Shown here: in pieces, positions 46,543 to 54,111 of the stretch
Layout of the letters: each line of letters starts with the position of its first letter
Position numbering within the stretch: the first letter of the stretch is position 1
NCBI RefSeq assembly: GCF_012910715.1
Contig: NZ_JABBHF010000004.1
Location: 248,001-312,000 of the forward strand
DNA from: Flavivirga algicola
GTDB taxonomy: Bacteria; Bacteroidota; Bacteroidia; Flavobacteriales; Flavobacteriaceae
Length of the DNA: 64,000 bases
Direction of reading: 5' to 3'
Made by a program: the position numbers and the translations under genes
Notes under the pieces: generated by a model
What the model was told of the DNA's origin: nothing
The model's database searches: none
Seen by the model: only the letters and a program-made list of their open reading frames with translations

Positions 46543-47418
46543 ATGAAAAAAACACTTAAAAAGAGACTAAAAAAAGGCGTATTCTATTTAATACTATTAT
46601 TTGTAATTCTATTTGTTTTTAGAATCTTTTACGGATATACAGAATATCCTAATGCCGTAGTTAGCAGCAATACTTTTTTTGAAGAAATAGCAAGTAGTCG
46701 TGTTAATTATGCTTCAAAAAAGTATAAAATGAAATCGAGTATTAATAACTCACAGAACGTTATCAATGTAGATCAGAAATATGAGAAAATTGCTACTGTT
46801 AATACCAAGTCTTCCGAATTTGAAAAGGAAAAGAAGTCATTAAATAAAGAAATTAAGAATCATGAAGCTATTATTCAATTCGAACAAAATAGTGGAAATA
46901 AAGGAAATAGAAAATTACAATTGTTAATTGGGGTACAGCCCGAAAAATTTGATAGCTTGTATGTTTCTTTATCTAAAATAGGGAAAGTCCAATCAAAAGA
47001 AATCACAAAAAAAGATAAAACAAACGAGTACAAACAACTTAATGCAAAAAAAGAATCGCTTTTAAAAATTAGAAGTTCTCTTATTGAATTAAAGTCCAAA
47101 GGTGGTAAAATTCAGGAATATATTGAATTGGAAAATAGGATATTAAGTATTGAAGAAGAACTGCAAGGTTTAGGTGTGCAATTAGGAAATTATGATGAAG
47201 AAAATGAATTTTGCACTATTAAATTTTCATTGATAGAAGGCATAGAAAATAAAATAGGTTTGATGCACCGTATAAAAGTTGCTTTAGATTGGACCGTTTC
47301 AACTTATATGCAATTAATGATAATCCTGTTTTTTATAGTAGGCTTGGTCTATTTGATTTTGTTGATTTTGGACAAATTAAATTTATTCAATAGTATCATT
47401 AAAAATTTAAACAGTTAA
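46543..47418 (+). CDS. DUF4349 family membrane protein
   Basis: 291 residues. An N-terminal membrane helix (about 14-30) is followed by a periplasmic domain with long coiled-coil stretches (about 80-115 and 165-215, the latter with QEYIELENRILSIEEELQGL). A C-terminal membrane helix (about 256-278) precedes a short tail. The segment around KLQLLIGVQPEKFDSLYVSLSKIGKVQSKEI is the DUF4349 core. Function unknown in the literature I can recall. It sits between a kinase and its response regulator with gaps of 2 and 0 bases, so it is translated with them and may be an accessory sensor or target. Confidence 0.85.
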   Translation: MKKTLKKRLKKGVFYLILLFVILFVFRIFYGYTEYPNAVVSSNTFFEEIASSRVNYASKKYKMKSSINNSQNVINVDQKYEKIATVNTKSSEFEKEKKSLNKEIKNHEAIIQFEQNSGNKGNRKLQLLIGVQPEKFDSLYVSLSKIGKVQSKEITKKDKTNEYKQLNAKKESLLKIRSSLIELKSKGGKIQEYIELENRILSIEEELQGLGVQLGNYDEENEFCTIKFSLIEGIENKIGLMHRIKVALDWTVSTYMQLMIILFFIVGLVYLILLILDKLNLFNSIIKNLNS

Positions 47419-48153
47419 ATGAAATTAAACGCTATCATAGTAGAAGACGAAGAAACTAGTCGAGAGATTTTAAAGAACTATCTTAAAAAGTACTGTCCAA
47501 ATGTATCCGTTTTAGGAGAAGCAGCCAATGTAGATGAAGCTCTGATTTTAATTAGAAATAATGATTTAGACGTGGTGTTTTTAGATGTAGAAATGCCTTA
47601 TGGCAATGCATTTGATCTATTAGATAAGGTAGGCGATATTAATTTTGAAACTGTTTTTGTAACGGCCTATAACCATTATGCTATGGATGCTTTGAATGCA
47701 CATGCCTCATATTATCTTATGAAACCTATTTCTATTGATGAGCTTATTAAGGCTGTCGATTATGTTACCGAAATAAAAACGAAAGAAGATGTGCTGCAAA
47801 ACCAGGTGCTTATTCCAAAAACGAAAGGTGTGGATGGAAAAATAACCATTCCTCAATTAGATGGTTTCGAGGTTATAAATATGTCTGATATTTTATACTG
47901 TAAAGCAGACGATAATTATACGGAGATATATCTCAATACAAATAAAAAGAAGTTGGTTAGTAAGACGCTCAAATATTTTGAAGAAGCTTTAAACAATGCT
48001 AGTTTTGCACGTGTACATAAATCATATCTAGTTAACGTAAACGAAGTTGTAAAATATGTAAAAGGAAAAGGGGGGAGCGTGGTTCTTAGTAACGGAAAGG
48101 AAATTATGGTATCTGCTTCAAAAAAATCAGATTTGTTATCGTATTTTAAATAG
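47419..48153 (+). CDS. LytTR-type response regulator
   Basis: 244 residues. A receiver domain (1-120) has the acidic pocket VEDEE (about 9-12) and phospho-acceptor Asp 56 in VVFLDVEMP. The LytTR DNA-binding domain (about 140-244) shows DILYCKADDNYTEIYL and FARVHKSYLVNVNEV. It pairs with the LytS-type kinase two genes upstream. LytTR regulators bind direct repeats near promoters; targets are unknown, though the divergent vWA gene and the operon itself are natural candidates. Confidence 0.95.
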   Translation: MKLNAIIVEDEETSREILKNYLKKYCPNVSVLGEAANVDEALILIRNNDLDVVFLDVEMPYGNAFDLLDKVGDINFETVFVTAYNHYAMDALNAHASYYLMKPISIDELIKAVDYVTEIKTKEDVLQNQVLIPKTKGVDGKITIPQLDGFEVINMSDILYCKADDNYTEIYLNTNKKKLVSKTLKYFEEALNNASFARVHKSYLVNVNEVVKYVKGKGGSVVLSNGKEIMVSASKKSDLLSYFK

Positions 48154-48158
48154 CTTTT

Positions 48159-48190
48159 TTGTCATTCCCGCGGAGGCGGGAATCCCATGA
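48159..48190. repeat. GTCATTCCCGCG-type hairpin repeat
   Basis: GTCATTCCCGCGGAGGCGGG is followed by AATCCCATGAAA. The CCCGC / GCGGG arms form a GC-rich hairpin. It belongs to the common intergenic repeat family of Flavobacteriaceae and sits between the response regulator and the carbonic anhydrase gene. It could act as a weak terminator but lacks a T-run. Confidence 0.65.
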
Positions 48191-48210
48191 AATAAAAAAT
48201 AAACATATTT

Positions 48211-48726
48211 ATGCCAGTTATAAAATCAGTAAAAGGAAAATCACCACAAATACCAAATGATTGTTTTATTGCCGAAAATGCAACTATAGTCGGTGAAGTC
48301 ACTATGGGCAATGCATGTAGTGTTTGGTTCAGTGCTGTAGTTAGAGGTGATGTTAACTACATTAAAATGGGTAACAAAGTAAATGTCCAAGACGGTGCTG
48401 TTATACACGGAACCTATAAAACATCTCCAACCAATATAGGCAATAACGTTTCTATTGGACATAATGCCCTCGTACATGGCTGTACTATTCAGGATAATGT
48501 TTTAATAGGGATGGGGAGTATTATCATGGACGACTGTGTGATAGAAAGTAATAGTATTATTGCAGCAGGAGCTGTAGTTACCAAAAACACACGGGTAGAG
48601 GCTGGGAGCATTTATGCAGGTGTTCCTGCGAAAAAAGTAAAAGATGTTAGTAAAGAACTTATTTCTGGAGAAATAAATAGAATAGCCAATAATTATATAG
48701 AATATTCGAGTTGGTTTAAAGAATAG
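48211..48726 (+). CDS. Gamma-class carbonic anhydrase family protein
   Basis: 171 residues forming left-handed beta-helix hexapeptide repeats. The zinc ligands of the gamma class are in place as His 66 (AVIHGT), His 84 and His 89 (IGHNALVHGC). The fit is to the YrdA/PaaY-like group, in which carbonic anhydrase activity has been shown for some members only. It stands alone after a repeat element, 57 bases past the LytTR gene. Confidence 0.93.
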   Translation: MPVIKSVKGKSPQIPNDCFIAENATIVGEVTMGNACSVWFSAVVRGDVNYIKMGNKVNVQDGAVIHGTYKTSPTNIGNNVSIGHNALVHGCTIQDNVLIGMGSIIMDDCVIESNSIIAAGAVVTKNTRVEAGSIYAGVPAKKVKDVSKELISGEINRIANNYIEYSSWFKE

Positions 48727-49249
48727 TTTTTACCGTCAAGAATCTATTTCAAATATCTCTTTTTCCCTTATTAAACATAGAGTGAAATATAGTAGTTTCG
48801 ATTGTTGTTAGTTTAATTAAGAAAAGTTTCAAATAAATAGGTGTCTTAGTTAAACTTTTCATTAGTTTGATTTTTAGGGAGCTCTGCCTTCGCCATAGTA
48901 GTAGATATATTATCTTCTTTTTTATCTATTTTAAATTATAATACCATTTTTTAGTGCTTTAAATGAGTTCTTTATTATATTTTTCGACTTATCAGGAAAA
49001 GTTATTTAGAATGAATATAAATTTTTAAAGGGACATATTCTGTCCCTTTGACATGATAACTTTGTTTGTGTTTATTAATTGAAAATAAGTTAACTATGGC
49101 ATAGGTAATTCAGCAAAGATTAGTAAGTAAACTTTTTTTGGGTTTATGATTTTTAATGGTTTTAAAAATTTATATGTTTTAAAAGTAGCATATCTTACTA
49201 AAAAAACTTTTGAGTATGTAAGTGATTATTAATTGTGAATATATAAAAA
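48727..49249. other. Long AT-rich gene-free region upstream of the NVEALA-like gene
   Basis: 523 bases with no credible reading frame, tRNA or long repeat. It is strongly AT-rich, which with the following genes suggests an acquired segment. The one clear structure is the palindrome and -7-like box at 49027-49064, listed separately. The stretch 49070-49249 would then be a ~180-base 5' leader. Confidence 0.6.
49027..49064 (+). promoter_or_regulatory. 23-base palindrome with adjacent -7-like box upstream of the peptide gene
   Basis: AAAGGGACA (49027-49035) and TGTCCCTTT (49041-49049) form a perfect 9-base inverted repeat around TATTC. TAACTTTG (49057-49064), a TAnnTTTG match, starts 7 bases later. 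The arms occupy the place where a -33 box would be. This could be an operator or an activator site replacing the -33 element. There is no T-run, so a terminator is unlikely. Confidence 0.45.
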
Positions 49250-49504
49250 ATGAAAAAAATAATTGGATTTATAGGAATTGCTATAACGGCAATGACCTTA
49301 TTTTTTGGTACTAATATGACAAATAGTTATAAAGATCTAGATTTAGCAAGTTTAATTGCAACAAATGTTGCAAATGCTGAAAGCCAAGTTATTGGGTGCT
49401 CATATACAGGATCTTCATCAGATACCTGTCAGGTATTTTACCCTAATTGGGTAAATATACAATATTGTAAAAATGAGGCTATAGGATATAGCTGTTACTA
49501 CTAA
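49250..49504 (+). CDS. NVEALA-like small secreted peptide precursor
   Basis: 84 residues. A positively charged start and hydrophobic segment (MKKIIGFIGIAITAMTLFFG) lead to DLDLASLIATNVANAES (29-45). This resembles the D-L-x-L-x-N-V-E-A-L-A leader end of NVEALA family peptides of Bacteroidota. The tail of about 39 residues holds four cysteines (50, 60, 73, 82) and is rich in Ser, Tyr and Asn, suggesting disulfides or modification after export. The function of the family is not established. A BF3164-like lipoprotein and a thioredoxin-like lipoprotein follow, the kind of neighbours seen with NVEALA genes in Bacteroides. The 3' end is tandemly duplicated just after the stop. Confidence 0.7.
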   Translation: MKKIIGFIGIAITAMTLFFGTNMTNSYKDLDLASLIATNVANAESQVIGCSYTGSSSDTCQVFYPNWVNIQYCKNEAIGYSCYY

Positions 49505-49545
49505 TTGTAAAATGAGGCTATTAGGATATAGCTGTTACTGCAAAT
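49466..49545 (+). repeat. 40-base tandem duplication at the 3' end of the peptide gene
   Basis: Copy 1 (49466-49505) encodes the last residues CKNEAIGYSCYY and the stop. Copy 2 (49506-49545) follows directly with the same words (GAGGCTAT, GGATATAGCTGTTACT) but one base lost, one gained and two substitutions. Copy 2 lies in another frame, where it could read CKMRLLGYSCYCK then stop. Confidence 0.85.
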
Positions 49546-49554
49546 AGAGGTGTG

Positions 49555-49588
49555 AAAAGTGCTTAAAAAAATTCCTTAAGCACTTTTT
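49555..49588 (+). terminator. Hairpin terminator between the peptide and lipoprotein genes
   Basis: A 12-base inverted repeat AAAAGTGCTTAA / TTAAGCACTTTT (49555-49566 and 49576-49587) with a 9-base loop and a short T-run. It lies about 50 bases after the peptide stop and 28 bases before the lipoprotein start. It may allow partial read-through, giving more peptide mRNA than lipoprotein mRNA. Confidence 0.75.
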
Positions 49589-49615
49589 GATTTTATTAAT
49601 TTTTAGAATTTAAAA

Positions 49616-50692
49616 ATGTTTAAAACAAACAGAATTATATTTTTAGTTGTGTCGTGCTTTTGCTTATTTAATTGTTTCAATAAAGATAATGGGAGGCTTA
49701 ATAAAAATACTATAACTTTTACAAAATTTATATCAAAAGATAGCTTGTTTTTTAAAAAAACTTATGAATTTAAAGAAGGTGCTGTTGGTGCGATTCATGC
49801 CCTGGATTCCAATCTAATCCTTTTTAATAATGGAAGTAAAAATGATAATCCATTTTTTTATAATTATTCTATAAATAATAATAAAATTTCAAAAGGTTAT
49901 ATAAATAAGGGAAAAGGACCTAATGAAGCTTTAGGGGGGATGACTTCTGGTTTAGTTAATAATACATTATGGCTATATGATATTACCTTAAAGAAAATAA
50001 TTACAATTAGTAATATAAATGAGTTAATAAATGATGATTATTTATTATTTAGAGAATATCCTATTAAGGAACGTTTTTATATGATATCTCTCAAAGACAG
50101 TCTTAATTTTTATGGAGTAGGTTCTTTTAATACTAAACCAAAAATACAAGAGATAGAATTAACGACAAATAAAGAGGTGGATTCTTTTGGTTTTTTTGAG
50201 AGTTATCCAAAAAAAATTCCTTTTAGCGCATATAAATCAGCCCATGAAAGTTTTATTTTTATTAAAAGTATTTCTAGAGACAAAATAGTTTTAGCTTATA
50301 GGTTTACAGATGCCATTGAAATTTTTGATTTAAAAACAAGAGAAAGTAAAGTAATACAAGGGCCTGAAGTCTATAATACACAATTTACTTCTATAGATGC
50401 AGGAGGTAATAATTTTATTATGGGTGTAACAGAAGAAACTAGACGTTCATTTGTGAATGGAACTGTTACCGACAAATATATTTATTTGGCATATTCAGGG
50501 TCCCGATTTAATACTATAAATTCTTATTTGTCTAATACCGTTTATGTATATGATTGGAATGGAAATCCTATAAAAAAATTCCTTTTAGATCGAGAAATAT
50601 TAAGTTTGACAGTTTCGAAAAACAATAAAACAATGTATGCTTACGATGTAAGTACAGGATTTATTGTAGAATCTAATATTAATTTAGAATAG
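49616..50692 (+). CDS. BF3164-like six-bladed beta-propeller lipoprotein
   Basis: 358 residues. A lipoprotein-type signal is present, with candidate cysteines at 14 (VVSC), 16 and 20 (LFNC). The sequence after Cys 20 (FNKDNG) is acidic/polar, as for surface export. The body repeats propeller-like strands; INKGKGPNEALGG (about 98-110) and YVYDWNGNPIKKFLLDREIL (about 304-323) are characteristic of the BF3164/TolB-like propeller family of Bacteroidota. Function unknown. AT content is very high: 49861-49920 has only 11 G/C of 60. The stop abuts the next start with no gap. Hydrophobic core and strand pattern look intact. Confidence 0.75.
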   Translation: MFKTNRIIFLVVSCFCLFNCFNKDNGRLNKNTITFTKFISKDSLFFKKTYEFKEGAVGAIHALDSNLILFNNGSKNDNPFFYNYSINNNKISKGYINKGKGPNEALGGMTSGLVNNTLWLYDITLKKIITISNINELINDDYLLFREYPIKERFYMISLKDSLNFYGVGSFNTKPKIQEIELTTNKEVDSFGFFESYPKKIPFSAYKSAHESFIFIKSISRDKIVLAYRFTDAIEIFDLKTRESKVIQGPEVYNTQFTSIDAGGNNFIMGVTEETRRSFVNGTVTDKYIYLAYSGSRFNTINSYLSNTVYVYDWNGNPIKKFLLDREILSLTVSKNNKTMYAYDVSTGFIVESNINLE

Positions 50693-51286
50693 ATGGAGTT
50701 TAAAATTAATCGTGTCACAAAACAGATAACTTTCATAGTTTGCATGTTTATTATAGCAACATCATGTAAAAGGAAGCAAAATAAGGATAAAGAAGCTTCA
50801 CTAAAAGTTATAGTTGAGAATAGTATCGGGAAAACGTTAATACTACCAGATAGTTTAAATTTATACAAACCTTTTTCTAATTACATATCTGACAGTGCTG
50901 AAATGTTAAATTCAGAACTTAAAATTTATTCGCATATTAATGCGTCTTGCTCTACATGCATTCCTAATATAAAATTATGGGATAGTTTAGTTCCAGAATT
51001 TAATATGTATAAAGTTCCAGTAATTTTAATTTGTGGATCAGATGATAAATTTGAATTAATCAAATATTTATGTGAATCGAGTCAAATTAAAAGTTTTTCG
51101 TATCCATTTTTTTTAGATAAAAAAAATAAATACATAAAAATAAATAGCTTTATGAATGAGTCAGCGCACTTTGAAACAGTTTTAACCGACAAGTATAACA
51201 CTATTTTAGTATTAGGTAATCCACTACATTCAAAAGATATAAAGGAGGTGTACTTAAAAACTATTATTGAAAACCAAAAAGATTAA
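50693..51286 (+). CDS. Thioredoxin-like lipoprotein with CxxC
   Basis: 197 residues, beginning at ATG 50693 directly after the previous stop. A lipoprotein signal ends ATSC (Cys 25), followed by KRKQNKDKE. A thioredoxin-like core has CSTC (Cys 86 and 89) in HINASCSTCIPNIKLWDSL, then VPVILICGSDD and a strand PFFLDKKNKY. The cis-Pro loop typical of thioredoxins is replaced around HFETVLTDKYNTILVLG, where no Pro is obvious. Inference: a periplasmic thiol protein, possibly acting on disulfides of the upstream cysteine-rich peptide. It is convergent with murI, with a 14-base gap. Confidence 0.75.
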   Translation: MEFKINRVTKQITFIVCMFIIATSCKRKQNKDKEASLKVIVENSIGKTLILPDSLNLYKPFSNYISDSAEMLNSELKIYSHINASCSTCIPNIKLWDSLVPEFNMYKVPVILICGSDDKFELIKYLCESSQIKSFSYPFFLDKKNKYIKINSFMNESAHFETVLTDKYNTILVLGNPLHSKDIKEVYLKTIIENQKD

Positions 51287-51300
51287 TGTATTAGTTTTAC

Positions 51301-52089
51301 CTAAAAAAAATAAAAATCTAAGTATTCAATATTATAAACATTCCCTAAAAGAGATTTCATAATACTTGGATCTCCATTGGTGTAGAAATAATTGTTACTT
51401 TTTGCAGTTTTGGTATTCAATAAATTATTTTTCTCCAGAATAGCTTTTGTTTGTCTGGCTACGGCCTCTCCAGAATCTATAATTTTAACATGACTAGGGA
51501 GTAACTCAACTAACAAGGGGATTAAATAAGGGTAATGTGTGCAGCCCAATACGAGATAGTCTATATTGGCGTCAATCATAGGCTTTAGATAAACCTTTAA
51601 AAGCGATTCCATTTCTTCAGATTGTAACTCGCCCGCTTCTATAAGTTCTACAATGCCTTCTCCAATTTGTTCTATAACATTTTTATTACTGGCAAAGAGC
51701 CCAGAAGTTTTAGAAAACAATGCGCTACTTAAAGTGCCTTTAGTTGCTAAAATACCAATAGTATTGTTTTTGGTTTGTAGTGCTGCTGGTTTTATAGCTG
51801 GTTCAATACCAATAAACGGAATATTATAAGTGTCTCGCAGGTAGTCTATAGCATTTGTGGTGGCCGTATTACAAGCTACAACAATAAGTTTACAACCTTT
51901 ATCGATTAGGTATTCCGTGTTTTTAACGCTTAGTTTAATAATAGCTTCTTTACCTTTAGGACCATAAGGAGCATTAGCACTATCGGCAAGGTAGATGGTG
52001 TCCTCATTTGGTAAAAGCGTATGGATTTCCTTCCAGATGGATGTGCCTCCAACACCAGAGTCAAAAATACCAATAGGTTGTTTGTTCAT
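51301..52089 (-). CDS. murI: Glutamate racemase
   Basis: 262 residues from the ATG at 52089; an upstream in-frame ATG at 52104 adds five residues and is less typical. MurI makes D-glutamate for peptidoglycan. The two catalytic cysteines are Cys 73 (VACNTATTNA) and Cys 183 (LGCTHYPYL), with the N-terminal IGIFDSGVGG containing the conserved Asp 10. It belongs to the minus-strand envelope block but is separated from ompH by about 300 bases with a terminator and an inverted repeat. Confidence 0.96.
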   Translation of the reverse strand: MNKQPIGIFDSGVGGTSIWKEIHTLLPNEDTIYLADSANAPYGPKGKEAIIKLSVKNTEYLIDKGCKLIVVACNTATTNAIDYLRDTYNIPFIGIEPAIKPAALQTKNNTIGILATKGTLSSALFSKTSGLFASNKNVIEQIGEGIVELIEAGELQSEEMESLLKVYLKPMIDANIDYLVLGCTHYPYLIPLLVELLPSHVKIIDSGEAVARQTKAILEKNNLLNTKTAKSNNYFYTNGDPSIMKSLLGNVYNIEYLDFYFF

Positions 52090-52210
52090 ATAATTATAAT
52101 TCACATAAAAGTAAATAATTCAATTGAATTATTTTATTAGATTCTGCTTTTTAGGGGGGCAGTTCAATAAGTATAGTAAAATCAATATAAAACGTCATAA
52201 GATGTTGTAC

Positions 52211-52243
52211 AGACCTGACAGGTTTCTAAAACCTGTCAGGTCT
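52211..52243. repeat. Perfect 15-base inverted repeat
   Basis: AGACCTGACAGGTTT (52211-52225) and AAACCTGTCAGGTCT (52229-52243) are exact inverted copies around a three-base loop. No T-run follows. This is the GACCTGACAGGTTT family of intergenic hairpins common in Bacteroidota genomes. It lies between the minus-strand ompH terminator and murI. Confidence 0.75.
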
Positions 52244-52332
52244 CTTAATATTTCCGCAAAACACAAGCACAGGTTATGTCGAATAATTATGATTTAGCTA
52301 TATATCAAAAATATTTTAAAAAATTTTCACTA

Positions 52333-52363
52333 ATAAAAAAAGCTGCCTCATCTAGGCAGCTTT
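52333..52363 (-). terminator. Rho-independent terminator after the ompH genes (minus strand)
   Basis: Inverted repeat AAAGCTGCCT / AGGCAGCTTT (52339-52348 and 52354-52363), with a five-base loop and a run of seven T on the minus strand. It ends the uppS-bamA-ompH-ompH unit. Confidence 0.88.
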
Positions 52364-52392
52364 ATGTAAATTAGTTTAAAGGTGTAGTAATT

Positions 52393-52893
52393 TTAGATCC
52401 CTAATTCTTTTTTAACTTCGGCTAAAATATCTTTTCCGCCAGCTACGATTAACCTTGTTTCTTCCAAAACATACTCATATCCCAGAGCTTTAGACACTTT
52501 ATTTATGGCTGCAAATGCTTTTTCTTGAATAGGTTTAAATAATTCAGCTTCTTTTTTTGCTAGATCTTGACGTGCATCAGCTTGAAATTGTTGAATACGT
52601 TGTTGTTTCTCTGCAAGTTCGGCATATCTCTTTTGATTTTCTTCATCTGTTTTTGTGCTAGCCTCAGCATCAAATTGCTTTACTGTATTTTGGTACTCAG
52701 TAGCCATAGCCTGCATGTCTGTTTGATAGGTTTTGCCTAAAGTTTCAAGCTCTGCTTGTGCCGTTTTGGCTTCTGGCATGGCTGCTATTAATTCTTGAGT
52801 ATTTATATGTGCAACTTTACTTTGGGCTTGGGTAAAACTTATGGTTCCAAGACATAATGCAATTGCTAATAAAAGAGTTTTAAATTGTTTCAT
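52393..52893 (-). CDS. OmpH/Skp-like periplasmic chaperone (short)
   Basis: 166 residues. A signal peptide (1-23, ending FTQAQ) precedes SKVAHINTQELIAAMPEAKTAQ and a long coiled-coil hairpin (about 45-120) rich in Ala, Glu, Gln and Lys. The end, YEYVLEETRLIVAGG, is conserved in the family. Skp/OmpH trimers hold unfolded outer membrane proteins in the periplasm on their way to BamA. It is the second of two tandem ompH genes, 43 bases after the first, and ends at a terminator. Confidence 0.93.
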   Translation of the reverse strand: MKQFKTLLLAIALCLGTISFTQAQSKVAHINTQELIAAMPEAKTAQAELETLGKTYQTDMQAMATEYQNTVKQFDAEASTKTDEENQKRYAELAEKQQRIQQFQADARQDLAKKEAELFKPIQEKAFAAINKVSKALGYEYVLEETRLIVAGGKDILAEVKKELGI

Positions 52894-52936
52894 TTTTAAA
52901 TAGTATTAATTAATGTGTTATAAATTGTTTTTTTGT

Positions 52937-53935
52937 TTAAATGCTGTCTTTTGCTTTCTGACGTTCTTCTAATATTTTTTTCTTCCTTTCTTCCAGAGCC
53001 TTTTTTCTGGCTGCTCTTTCCGCTAATTTTTTTTGTCTATTTTCTTCAATAAGCTGTGCTTTCGTTTTTGTTTCTCCTTCTCCTTCTCCTTCTCCTGTTT
53101 TAGTATTATCAGTTTTTGGTGTTTCTTCTTCCGTATTAGTTTTCGATGTTTTATTTCTGGCATCGATTTTTGCTTGTCTTGCTTTTTCGCGTTCTTCTAA
53201 TATTTTTTGACGTCTAGCCTCTGCTTCTTTTTTCTTTGCTTCACGAGCGGCTAAAATTTCTTGTCTTCTTTTTTCTATAGCACTTTCCCTCTCTGCTTTT
53301 TTCTCATCTAATGCTTTTTGGCGCGCTTCCAATTCGTAATTAATTTCGGGAACTAATTCTTCTTCTTTGGCAGCTCTGCGCTCGGCTTTAGATTGTGCCT
53401 GTTTGCGTTTAGAGGTTCTTGTTATGCTTCTTAATATTTGTTCGCTTAAATCGAATCGCTTAGCCGAAAACAACATCACGGCATCAGATGATTTATCAAA
53501 AATAAAATCATATTTTCTGCTCGCTGCCATATCTTGAACCGCTGCAAAAATCTGATCCTGAATAGGCTGCATCAATTGCTTTTTTTGAATAAACAAATCA
53601 CCATTAGGACCAAAACGCTTTTGCTGATAATCAAGAATTTCTTTTTCTTCAAAAGCAATATCTTCTTCCCTTTCCTCGATAAGCTCTTTTGTTAAAAGAG
53701 CTTTTTCGTTACTTAAATCTTTTCGCTTTTGTTCAATGACTCCTAATTTAGCACTGATTTCGTTTTTCCATTTGTCTGCTTTTTGATTTAATTGTGCTGT
53801 AGCCTCTTGATATTCTGGAACGTTCTCTAAAATATATTCAGTGTCTATATAAGCAATTCTTACACCACGCTGCGCGTGTATTGTTAGGCTTACCATAAAA
53901 ACTAATGTCAGTAAAAAAAGAACTTTGTTTTTCAT
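52937..53935 (-). CDS. OmpH/Skp-like protein with a long charged C-terminal extension
   Basis: 332 residues, about twice the usual length. The signal peptide (1-21, ending IHAQ) and the Skp-like body (about 22-175, with RIAYIDTEYILENVPEYQEA and the YDFIFDKS strand) are normal. The remaining ~155 residues are almost all Lys, Arg, Glu and Ala heptad-like helix, interrupted by a Thr/Glu/Gly-rich patch coded by four copies of a six-base repeat (53072-53095). The extension is not obviously a known domain; it may be a coiled coil or bind other envelope parts. It lies 176 bases after bamA. Confidence 0.92.
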   Translation of the reverse strand: MKNKVLFLLTLVFMVSLTIHAQRGVRIAYIDTEYILENVPEYQEATAQLNQKADKWKNEISAKLGVIEQKRKDLSNEKALLTKELIEEREEDIAFEEKEILDYQQKRFGPNGDLFIQKKQLMQPIQDQIFAAVQDMAASRKYDFIFDKSSDAVMLFSAKRFDLSEQILRSITRTSKRKQAQSKAERRAAKEEELVPEINYELEARQKALDEKKAERESAIEKRRQEILAAREAKKKEAEARRQKILEEREKARQAKIDARNKTSKTNTEEETPKTDNTKTGEGEGEGETKTKAQLIEENRQKKLAERAARKKALEERKKKILEERQKAKDSI

Positions 53936-54111
53936 CTGTATATATTTTAATTTATTGACTTATAAATTCTAAAAATGACAAATGAATTTCTATTTCTGCC
54001 TTTTTCGAATTGTATTTTCAAAATTAACGAATTTTAACCTTAAAAATTTTAATTCTCATGCAAATCATTATAGTGTTATTAGAAAATATCGTGCCAAAAT
54101 AAATATTATAC

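Noticed and set aside
49506-49545. Second copy of the duplicated peptide end as a separate gene
   Set aside because: It has no start codon, leader or upstream signal of its own and is only 13 codons.
52105-52210. Small gene in the gap between murI and the inverted repeat
   Set aside because: No frame with a start and a credible composition; only AT-rich spacer seen.
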